64,000 nt of DNA from Branchipolynoe longqiensis (lineage: Eukaryota; Annelida; Polychaeta; Phyllodocida; Polynoidae). The notes below the pieces were generated by a model that saw only the letters and a list, made by a program, of their open reading frames with translations, was not told the DNA's origin and made no database searches. A program made the position numbers and the translations under genes. Of this stretch, positions 49,001 to 61,000 are shown one piece after another. Location: the NCBI GenBank assembly GCA_030323885.1, contig CM059193.1:54092749-54156748 (forward strand), read 5' to 3'. Each line of letters begins with the position of its first letter. The stretch's first letter is position 1.

Positions 49001-52000
49001 GTTATGCTTTTATCGGACTATGCAGATTTAAGTATTGTTGAGCATTATCATTAATTGGGCGAGTGACCACCAGGGAATATAAGGTGCTGAAGACATCCTG
49101 ATACAGGCTTATAGCATGTCAAATCAGCAGTAGGTAAGTAGGTCAAATCATCAGTGGGTAAGTAGGTCAATTCAGCAGTGGGTAAGTAGATCAAATCAGC
49201 AGTTGGTAAGTAGGTCAAATCAGCAGTTGGTATGTAGGTCAAATCAGCAGTGGGTTTGTAGGTCAAATCAGCAGTGGGTAAGTAGATCAAATCAGCAGTG
49301 GGTAAGTAGATCAAATCAGCAGTGGATAAGTAGGTCAAATCAGTAGTGGGTACGTAGGTCAAATCATCAGTGGGTAAGTCGGTCAAATCAGCGCGTTCAT
49401 GAGGCCTACCTTTAGGGGCAGTGTACTCCGTGACCTCTTGCTTCAGATCTATTCGGGTGAGCTTGTCAAAATTTGCAACTCCACAATCCGCAGCATCGAA
49501 CCCACATTCCTTAACGTTGCAGGCCTAAGGACGGATGGTTATGTGTAGTTATTAATACTTACATAATCTGATTATGGGCTAAATAATAACTGCATTCGTT
49601 ACAATAGTTCTTATATGGATATGTGGCGCATTCTGGTGTTACAACATATCCAAATTACACTACATATGTTTTAAATTAATCTCGTCTCTTCTCGGGAAGG
49701 GTATTTAAGGGCCCGTGACACATGCCTCAAGAGTCAGACTGTAACTGGCACTTCACCTCTCAGGGGATTAAAGATCTGAACCGACACCCGCGACACATGA
49801 CTCAGGGTCAGTCCGTAACCAGCACTCGACCCCTCGGGGGATTAAGATCTGAACAATCACCCGCGACACATGACTCAGGGTCAGACTGTAACCAGCACTC
49901 AACCCCTCAGGGGATTAAAGTTCTGAACTGACAACCGCGACACATGTCTCAGGGTCATACTGTAACCAGCACTCGACCCCTCAGGGGAATAAAGATCTGA
50001 ACCGACACCCGCGACACATGACTCAGGGTCAGACAGTAACCTGCACTCGACCCTTCAGGGGATTTCTCTTCCTTGAAGATTTATACTGCCTATTGTGGAT
50101 AAGCTTGAATAGACTTGTTTTCACCATTAGACAGTTTGTCGATAGAAAGCCCGAGCCTACACTTTTACCGACCCAAGGAATTTTGAACCTCCCACACCAC
50201 ATAGACATGGTAAGAGAGCAATTGGCCTTTGATGACACTGTCAGTTATCCACAGCGGTGGAAATCCAAATTGGCAGAGGTGGGGGCATGGGGAATCGAAC
50301 CACCAACCTTCAGATTAGGAGTCTGACCTAGAAAAAAGTCAGACACTCTAACCACTCCGCCACAGAGAACACCACAAGATCTGAACCGACACCCGTGTCA
50401 CATGAATCAGGGTCAGTCCGTAACCAGCACTCGACCCCTCGGGGGATTAAAGATCTGAACCATCACCCGCGACACATGACTCAGGGTCAGACTGTAACCA
50501 GCACTCAACCCCTCAGGGGATTAAAGATCTGAACCAACACCCACGACACATGACTCAGGGTCAGATAGTAACCTGCACTCGACCCCTCAGGGGATTAAAG
50601 ATCTGAATCGACACCCATGACACATGACTCAGGGTCAGACTGTAACCAGCACTCGACCTTTCAGGGTTTTAAAGATCTGAACCGACACTTCAGTGTTTGT
50701 ATCTGAAGTGGGTGAGACTACTCGACCGATTATAATAACAGAGGATCAGCTAAGACACTTTTTAATGGATAAATGTAACTAATTAATTTCTGGGCTAAAT
50801 TTAATTATATGTGGGACACTAGTAATAAATTCTCTCTGAGGGCAAGAGCATGGTTGTAGAAAATTTAAACGTAACTAACATTTTATAGAAAGAGAACTAA
50901 ATTGGGATCACTAAAATATATATATTAAAAATATATATAATAAATTAAATGTCAAACAAATTCTCACACATATATAACATCAAGGTATGTTATCCTTAAC
51001 TGCATTCATATCAGCCAGGTGGAAGTGGCAGAGGTCTTTCTAAATTTTGTTATTCAAAAGTTACTGATATTCTAAATTCCACCATGTCACTTTTCTTCTA
51101 ATATGTATATATAAAAAAAAAAAAATTTAGGTCAAATTGCTACTGTAAGCATAACCAAATTCTGTACTGCCTAATATACCCTCACACACCACCACCCGGC
51201 CAAAATCTAAAATGTACTATATAAAAATACATCTATTCCAAATTCCCATACATATAAAAACGTTGCAACTTTCGCTAAAAACTAATTAAAATTTAACAAA
51301 GTGTGACATCATTTATTATAAATGCGCGTTGTCGCGTTAACGTAACGTAATTTAACTACTGTACATATTTGTAAATACGCGTATGTATCCCAGAAAAAAA
51401 TGCGCGGGTGCGCGACCTGAACATATTTATTGATACGTATATGAAATAGGGAAAGGAAAAATGCGCAGGTGCGCATATTGCTGGCGTATCATTCCCCACC
51501 CCAAGGTAACTAGTATTTAAATTATCAGCACTTCTCTCTGAGGACACCAGCTTGGTTTTCACAAATTTTCTAGAATATAGGCCTAAAACTAATTTATGGG
51601 GATATAGACATACACATTCAATCAAATTAAACATGAAATTAAACCATTTAAAATTGTATAAGTAACTAGCCATGATCTCTGGGGATAACCACTAGTTAAT
51701 CATACATGTACATTAGGGATAAGAGTAAATTGTTAATATCGATTGTTTGGTCGTGTGGAAGGGTAGGGATTATTCCAAATTCTATTATAGAACAAATTTT
51801 GGAAACGGTTTACCCATGTAACAATTAAATCCGCTTCATACCCGACCACTAGACCAAAGTGTGTATATATATGTGTTATGTTTAAGGTTTAGGGTACGTT
51901 GGTACCTTCATAAAAAAGGTTAATTATATTAAGTCTAAACTAAAAATGTCTGTGGATAGGAACATATATGTCTATAAAACATACATGTAACAAAGAGCCG

Positions 52001-55000
52001 GGTTAACCCGCGATTCGCGGGCTCGCAGTTCTTGGGCCTTGTGTCAGTCAGATCGAAAGGTAGTAGTGTGCAGTTCGATCCACTATATACACGGCTCGCA
52101 TTTTAAAAAGTAACTTACACCCAGTCCGCAATTTGCGGTCTCGCATTTATTAAAACATGAATATTTCTGTATTGCACACATAAGCAAAATATTTCAATTC
52201 GGCTTTTCAAAAACAGTGATTGCCAATTAAAGTCTGTATTGCTAACAACTTAACTGTGCTGAAGTATTTTTATATTTAAATATCTACTCCCACGGCCGGA
52301 ACGTTTACGGCTCGTGATTGACCCCGCATTGGGTCAGATTAGTGTAACAATCGTATATTCGCTATCAGTTTACAACCGAGTGAGTGGGCGGGTGTCCCCT
52401 CAGAGTGTGTGCCCGGTACCCCTGGCCACACTAGGACCCAATTTTGGATACCCGCATTAGCTATTTCAATTTTTTTTCTGGTAGTGTGGTGTGTCGGCGA
52501 TAGCCATTGCCGCTACTAGGGGTGCCCCTCATTATTATCAGCCATCCTGAGAAATCATCGCGTTTTGGATTGTTATTCTTGTCACTAGGACAAAATATTT
52601 ACTTAAAGGTCCTATTACTAGTTAGCACACGTTAAATTATTATACAGACCGTCAGTAAGGTTACACGGGTGCCGTTTTATTAAATATATTGTATATTATT
52701 AAATTTCTATCTCTGTAGTCTGAGAATTAAAATTTATATGTAAACTAAAGGGTGGTAACTCTTACCACGTATTAGATAGCTAGATTATCTTTAACAGATT
52801 CATCTTTCTTTTTATGTGATGTACGCGTATATGCAGGCGTTTGTGCTTTGCCACGGTACATTTTATGTAACAGTGGTTCATTGATATGACGGCACACCCC
52901 CCCATTGAGATCGCGTGGGGTTGATCTGTGCGATAAATCTGTATTTAAAATCTTTGATAATCCATTACTGGGTATGGATAATTCGGTGTTTTCAGTGGTT
53001 TAGTAGTAATACATAGAATAAAAAGGTAGTCTTGTGTTGGCTACGGGGCTGACTTTCTCGTGGGCCTGTGGTCGTCTGGGTTTTGTCATCCGTAGTGGGT
53101 TCCGGACAGCCTTTGTTTTATTCTGCTATAGGGCCTATTGAGGGATTGCTAGTCTGGGAACTACACCGGGGAAGCCGAGAAATAACTAGCTTCATCATGG
53201 GAACTGGCTATTGTTATTTCCTTCCCCTGGGGAAGATGAGAAATAACTGGTTTCAACCCGGGAAATGGCCACGTTATTTTGTTCCATTAGTTACTAGCAT
53301 CCGTGCTATAGTCGGGTATTGGTGTCCGTTGAAATTATTTTTCAAGAGTAATGTGGATGACGGGGGATATTTGGAAACCCAGATCGATCAGGCTACGACA
53401 AGGTCAGCCCTGGTGAGGATCCTATGAATCGTAGGATATTTTGTAGATGTAATAGCTTGAGGCAGGAGCGTTACCTGGACGGGAGTATGTCGTGATGCGG
53501 TGCCCCAATTGGGAGTATCTGCCGGGAGTATTTAATTATACGGTGCCCACCTAAGATATCCCATCGGGAGTATCACGATTTACGGTGCCCAATATTGACT
53601 TTACGGTCGGGAGTATTATCAGTATATACAGTGCCCAATAAGTAAGATCCGGTCGGGAGTATTCTAATATACGGGGCCCACCGGTCGCCAGTAATGTGCC
53701 CTTCCATTGGTCTTCTACTAGTACGAGATTAGACAGCAAATTTATTTTAGATACGCGTGGAGGCAAGTTTTTTTTCCTTTTTTTTTTTTTTTCTTCATAT
53801 TTACATAGCACATGCCCGCTGTGAACCCGAAGCATACATGGGGGAGCTTAGAAAATGATATTTTGACTACCTCAGGAATACCCTTCGTACTCTGTGCCAT
53901 GCAGACCCCATGGTACTTGTAGTATGAAGAGTGCACCTTGGAGAGTTGCTGGCTAAATTGGGATAGGGATATTACTAAAACTGACTTTCATGGTTAACAC
54001 TGCTATTTCATAGCTAGGCCTGTAAACTGTTGTATAACCTGTATAGTGATATCCCACGGATGCGGCCATTCGCATCTATCGGCTAGGTCCCGCGCGAGTG
54101 AGGTACTCCCGTATTGTTAAAGTAGGATCATCTGCTAGATATATTCACATTTTAAAAAAAAAATAAAAACATTAATGGCATTATATCCGTAGGTGGTTTC
54201 GGACATCTTCACTGGCGCCGTAAATTGTTTTTGTGTAACCCGAAAGCGGAGTTCCTTCGGAATTTCCGGCTTTGGTTGGTGTGAAATGTACCAACGGTTA
54301 AGTATGCGCCTGGATGGCGCCGTAAATTGTTTTTGTGTAAACCAAAAGCGGACTTCCTTCGGGAATTTCCGGCTTTGGTTACAATGTAGTCATTGTATAG
54401 TAGTCATTGTTTAGTAGTCGAGGTGTGAATTATTAGAGAAAAAGGGGACCCTGTCGTTGGAGCTGTATACATTTAGGGTAACGTCGTCTGTAGCGAATTC
54501 CAAATACCCTTCACTTTTAGCGTACGGTGTGATACGGACTTGAGATAGGGATATTACTATGGTAACGCCGGCCAGAGTACTTTTGGGGCTGTAATGAGTT
54601 TACGGTATAGGCTACTGGTAGAGGAGAAATATTGAGCTAGCTTTCATCGCGGGAACTGGGCTAGGGAATTTTCTTCCAGGGGTTAGTAGTACATGTGTGG
54701 TCACAAGTGTCAAAATGGTGGAGTGTGTTAAAAAGGGTTGTGATATTAGATGGTGTGCAATTGTACAGATGACGAGTGACTAGTGGAGTTTCTTTCATTG
54801 CCAGACTGACTGGCAGGGTATTCAGCTACGACAGGGTCAGTATTTTTAGTTGGGCCGGTACCAGAATTGAAGGTCGATTCTGGTAGTTTCAATTTTATCA
54901 AGTAATGATTCAAAACTGTTTTTGAAGGAATTTAAGTACAAACATATTTCTTGTGAAATACTGAAATTGTTGACCAGAGAGCTGGCTTGTCTCAAATCGA

Positions 55001-58000
55001 AAAAATTACACAACAAGAAGGAAGTATGCGGTGCCTCGCATTCCATGCCATATAGTCGTGGATCAAGCGGGGTCGTGATTACGCTTATTATTTGTTGCTA
55101 CAGCCGCGAACCCTGGTAGTCTCTCCCACTTTTCCTTTCTTAGACGAACATCAGTTCCTGTTGTTCATCTGGGGAGGCTGTGAAGTGGGTGAGACTACTC
55201 GACCGATTATTTGCGCGGGCTCGCATTTTGCGCGGTCTCGCAACTGCCGGGTTCCCTGCTGTAAAGCGTTGCTTGGATACGTCGATTGTGACTATCCTAG
55301 CAACGATAGAAGGTCGGGCGTTCGGACCCGTACCCGTCGGACGTGTTTCTGCACGCTCCGATGTTTTAGCCGAGATTTAGGCCTTTATTAGGGAAATTCC
55401 AAACTTATTTAACTTAATTATATGGAAGGGGATTTGACTTATAACATACATTCTACTGTTGAACTATATTTAACTAAGAACATAGGTTATATTGATCAAT
55501 TCATTCTGTTAGTCAGAGGTAAGAATAAAAGGGTGAGCTCCTAAGAACTGACATGAACGTTCCTTGCATTCTTTACTATTCTCCAGACATATTATTAACC
55601 GCTATGGTCAACTTCAGATTGCTATTTGGATTGCTCTATAATCTTATTTAATTAAGGGCCTTCTGCCCATGGTCTGTCAGGAGTCGAACTCTCCATCTCA
55701 GACATTGCTAGTCAAGGGTCAGGCTGGCAGGATGACAGACACCTGGCGGCGGGAGGCACAAGACATTCACATGGAAACAATTATTTATATTAACACGTAG
55801 GCTCGCCTTAAGCGGGGGTGGAATAGCCCGACGGTTAAATATCCTTTGTTTCAGCTTCGAGGTTCCAGAACAGAGAAGCACCCTCATCACAATTTCCTTA
55901 CCTGGTCGCAGTATCGATCTGCAACCCAGTTGTTGGCGCATCCCGAGTTGCAGTACACTGGAAAAACGATTACAGTTAACAGTTAAATCCATTAGTTTTG
56001 AGCTTTTGTCACGATTAAAAGAAAAAGAAAACTAGATTAGCCTGACCTCATAGCCTACTATATTTTATATGTTTGAAGACATTGCAAAGCACGTAAAGTT
56101 AATTCAGTGTGCATATCGATGTGCTGGACGTCGTAGGATTTTGATCATCTATTCTTTGTCAAGAAGCGGTGTAGTTCAGGAGCACCATACCAGAGCTACA
56201 ATGGCATCCATGAACCGTTGAACATCGTCTTCTGAGTTTGTATTTGTTTTTACTTTCTTTCCAGGTAAGTGTGTTTATTGACTATGGCGCGAGTCAGTAT
56301 ATTTATATTTGATTAAACTCTTTATTTGAAAAAAAGAATCACACTTCTATGTTGATGTATTTATGCGGCTGTTGGTAAATAATTGATAGTGTTGAGTGTG
56401 TGAGTTCTATCTTTGTTCATTCATCTGGCTAAGATTACATATTTGAGGAACTAAACCAGTAAGTAATACACAGCCACCAATATCACATTCAAAACACCAG
56501 TTCTCGTCCGATCATTGAAGCTAAGCAATGTTGAGCCTTGTCAGTACTTGGATGCGTGACCACCTCGGAAAACAAGGTGCCGTAGACATCCAGTTACAGG
56601 CTTATAGCCCACCAAATCAGCAGTGGATAAATAATACAGGTGTTCACGTACTGGCCTCATTGTTGGTTTTCCAGTCTCCAACCGCTCCCAGCCCGTGGTC
56701 ACTAAACGTGTTTGGGGCGCCACCTAGTGAGGAAAGTAAGCACCAGCTTGAGAGATGAACGCCCAAGAAAACAGTCATATTATAACGGTCAAGGCCCCGG
56801 GATCAACATATGATGACAGCATACCTGTCAAGTACTACGTTTTGGCCGTAAAGACTACGGTTTTACACGTAAAATTACAACTCTGGCCATCGGCGAGTAT
56901 ATGGTTTTCAGCGTATTTGAACTCTCAATTTTTTCTGGTACATAATATGAATGTAACTATTTGTTTATTTTTTGCACAGATATAACCCGATGTTTGTATT
57001 ACTAATAGTGTTTTGGTATCAATAAACGTGTTTAAATGTAAGTGGTTTTTTCATAGCACCAATGCATTTACAATGCAAATACAGAATTTGATATGCATAC
57101 ATAATTGTTGAAATTACAAATTACTGTAAGGATTAGCAGTTATGTTGAATTTATGGTTTCGTGGAGAAATATATGGTCTTCACAATCTTAGACTACTGTT
57201 TTCATTATTGGGGGTTGACACCTATGTGACAGTAAGTGTTTAACGTGATTCCAGGACTTAGTTGTTTTCTTGGTTGCAATTGTTATGCTATTGTTATGAC
57301 CAACCATCTATCTGCAAAGTCAGATAAAACTTAATTCTGGTGGCTTGCAGATTGGTATCACTTTCTTTTGCATTTATTTGTTAAATAGATTTAAATTTCA
57401 GTCTTTATTGATTCAAATTAATGTCACTTGAAAGCTAGCTGCTAAAAGCTTTAACGCCCTACTTTAAGGGTGTTGCCAATAAACGGGAACACCGTACTTG
57501 CCAGACTCTAACCCGCATTTTCACTCTTCCGGAGCGAGCGTCCTAGACATTAGACTACCGAGGCTCCCTGATGCAATTAACCTACCCATTCCCACCTGCC
57601 TATGTGGGAGGGATTAAGAAGGTGGAGAGGGGCCGTGAGGAGTGTCACTTCTTTTACACATAGTCCAACATTCGTTAAACAACAAACAACAGCCGTGCTC
57701 ACTAAAAAGGGGAGATTTAGTATATGCTTGGAGCATTGAGGAGTGTCTCTTCTTTTACCCACATTCGAACATTCTTTGACGTGATTTACCGACAGTAGCT
57801 CAAACCAAATAGTTACAACAAACACCGGTAGTGCTCACTAGGGGCGCATTCGACTAACCAACTAGGGTCACCCGAGTCACTTTTTGGCGCATGCGCAGAC
57901 TCAACATCCTTGGGTTGCATAATCAAACACTCTCCAACCATAAGCATATTCAGCCCTGAACGGAGAGGGACAACCAGCCATGGTTGAACTTGTCTGAGCC

Positions 58001-61000
58001 CGTTTGAACTTGCCGGAAATGGACTTTGCTCTTCTCGTTTTCGCGAGAACTCAGTGTCAGCCAATCAGAGCTGTTCTTTTTTATTGCAAATGGCTGCCCC
58101 CTATGGTGGCCACCATTTGCAATGAAAAGAACATCTCTGATTGGCTGAGAACAGTTCTCAGTGTCAGTTAATCAGAGCCATTCTTTTTTATTGCAAATGG
58201 CGGCCCCCCATAGTTTAGTTATATTTCCAATTCATTATTACAACAACAAAACGCATTAAAAAAACACGCAGGACTTTCACTGATACCAGCACAAATCTGA
58301 GGTCATCGCTCCTAGCGAATCCAAGCCAAGACGTGGGTTAAGACCTGTTTAGACTTTTGACGGCGTGTAACGCCATCAACTTTACGCCGGTTAGCGCAAT
58401 GTGACGACGCAAAACGGTGGGGAGTGCCACAAGTGGAACGTCGCCGTGAAAGTCTGAATGCTTTGATGAACATAGTTGCTAACGTCGACCTATTTTCCAG
58501 GCTCCGTGGAGCAATCACGTTTTCTACTAATTATCTATGCATGTGCGTGTCAATTCTTACAAGTTGAGCGTGTGGCTAAATTCCAGGCCATTCCTGAAAA
58601 AAAAAAAAGGCGGGGAAAAAAAGCCACAGTATATCTATATACACTGTACCAATTCTATTGCTTCCCAGATCCGTTGACACACCCGTGTGGGGTGATCCTG
58701 ACGGTGGGCCGTACAGACTGGAAACTGGTCTGGTTTCTAAACCCATTTGGCTATATTATAATCGGGAACCAGCCGTGACCTGAGCACTTTTGATTGGCTG
58801 AACTGCCGACGTGTGGAAGCGCTGACCTTGAAAGTTCAACATAGTTGAACTCTGACCAATGCTTGTGCCGTCTAACGCCGTCAAGCATTGACATAAAGTC
58901 TAAATGGGAGGGTTGGCTTGCGCCGTCTAGCACCGTCACACGGTGTTAAAAGTCTAAACGGGCCTTAAATGGGGTGGGTCGTTTTGCACAAGGCACGTAT
59001 ATTTCTCGACTCCATTCGCGGTGTTCGATTTGAAATTCTGACTCGGGTGACCCGAGTCGCGCGGGTCATGTTAATCGAATACGGCTTAAAGTCGCCGGCT
59101 ATACCTCACCCAGATACAAACGAATCCAGCATCAAAAGCTCTCCAAACATACCTTTGCTTAGTTTGTTCAGTTCATGCCACTGAACATGTGGGAGGAGAG
59201 TTGAGGTATATGATGTATGAATGACATCATAGGTGGGATTCCCTCATCACATGACCTAGAGGGGTTCCCCACACACAGGGGAAGCCATGGCAACCACCAA
59301 GATGGCAGCCACAGAAAGCTCTCAATTCAACTTTTAAAGTCTATTAATCTACATGATTGAATCAATTATTCATAGAAAAAGTAGCTGGTTATGATAAATA
59401 AACATTTGAACTTTATATTTATCATTTTAGATTGCAATTTCTAAAATGTCTTTCTCTATATGGTTGTCTAAAAGTGTCAGTGCTGCTGGACTAAATAAAA
59501 CACAACAGAAGCAACCAATGTTAGCACTCTCGCCCTACATATGTAGTTGCATAAACTGAAAACTGGCAAACATATGCTTGGAGAGCATTTGTGGGAGTAC
59601 GGGTAGTGTCTAAGCGACCTATATCTGGTCCCTTTAAAAGGGGAGATTTAGTAGACGCTTGGAGCCATGGGGAGTGTCTCTTCTTTTACACCTAGGTGGA
59701 CACTCCTTGGCCCGCTCACCGGCACAGTCGCCCCCGTCCCACTCGCACTCCGTGTTGTTGCACGCCTTGTCGCAGTAGCCGTCCCGGATCCAGGAAGACG
59801 GACACCCGTCCTGACAGTTGGGCACCGGCCATGTCAAGTAGATCTGTAAAACAGCAGCGCAGACAACAATGATATCAACAGGACAACTTATTGCCGGAGT
59901 GGGCGCATTCGAATAGGAAGATACCACTCGTATAGAGGGAGTGCACGTGACGTCACTACTCAGCGGTTAGACATCTTGGATTACACTTAATACCCAGGGA
60001 TGAAAGTGGTCTCCGGGAAGAAAAGCAGAAATGCGGATATTCTCCCATCGGTTTAGCATTGTCAGGGAATCGCGGAAAATTCCCGGAAGTTGGGTTTCAT
60101 CTATATTGGTATACGCTGATAGTGCTGCGCCGTTTGAAGCACATACTAGTACTAATAGTAGTATACGCTGATAGTGCTGCACCATTTGAAGCATTTATTA
60201 GTAGTATACGCTGATCATTCCGCGGTATTGCAGTAGGGGCCTCCAGGAAGAATCCCGGAAATCCGCGATATCGCGGAGATCTTTCATCCCTGAATACCAC
60301 CTGTGGTGCCACCTGTCTTATACCAAGAACACACGTCCACCACTGGGCCTACCTCTCGTCAGGGCCGCCGAAGTATGTGGCACCACCTAGCGGGTACTGC
60401 CTGAACCTGTCTAATTCTTCCAAAGTGTCAACATACTGCTCTTTAGCAAAGCTATGAGGCTACATGATTAATCAAATAGTTCCCCTCCATCAAAAAACCC
60501 TTTTCCCCCAACTTTTGAGGGCAAACTGCTCAAAACAGTGACAAATAAACCAACAAATCGGTAAATAAACACAATGTAAGCACTTCCAAGCCTTTCATAT
60601 GTAATCCAATATGGCCACCGGAAGTTGTCTCATGACGTCATTACACCCCCCCCCTATTCGTTTAGGTTGCACTTAGTTACTCCTGCAGCACACTCTGTCT
60701 CTCTGTACTGTGACAGGGCTGCTGCAAAACTTATTAGAAAAAGTATCGGAATGTTGGGTTATGGAAATAACAATAACATTTTATAATCTGATAGGCCGAA
60801 TACATTGTTCATATGATACCTATGCATCATAGCCCGGTAGTTTTGAGTGAAGACTTCATGAGGTCATGTAGATCAATATACTTTAAAAGTCAAATCGAGA
60901 GCATTCAATTCATACCATTCATGCGTGACCTAATTCGGCATCAGAATGCGGCTGAGTACGCATCGGGTATTGGAAATTGCCATAAGACACTGCTGTGTGC

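Larger units (their letters stand above)
50704..55177. other. 4.5-kb AT-rich segment of unknown nature
   Basis: Starts with TGAAGTGGGTGAGACTACTC, the same 28 bp that starts repeat R at 55178. No credible long frame; the 119-codon plus-strand frame at 53068 has no recognisable motif. Holds a stem-loop-like tandem array (53480-53690), a 103-bp duplication (54212-54385) and a duplicated AGAAATAACT block (53170-53260). Bits at 52010-52150 (GCGGGCTCGCA) resemble the interior of R. Confidence 0.5.
57844..59086. mobile_element. TIR-type non-autonomous element with a second one nested
   Basis: Inverted ends GCGCATTCGACTAACCA and TTAATCGAATACGGC, plus inner inverted GGGTCACCCGAGTCA blocks (57866-57880 and 59041-59058). 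No transposase. Contains the element at 58338-58968 and a palindrome at 58030-58200. Confidence 0.65.

Noticed and set aside
49051..49386. Independent 111-codon gene with an LPTADLTY repeat
   Set aside because: No ATG; it is the minisatellite read in one frame. Kept only as a possible read-through of exon d.
49711..50700. Regular repeat array resembling a CRISPR
   Set aside because: There are no unique spacers between conserved repeats; whole 73-74-bp units repeat. The DNA is clearly eukaryotic.
56470..56600. Functional 5S rRNA gene
   Set aside because: The 5' part is diverged and the body that follows is shared with another locus, which fits a 5S-derived SINE or pseudogene.
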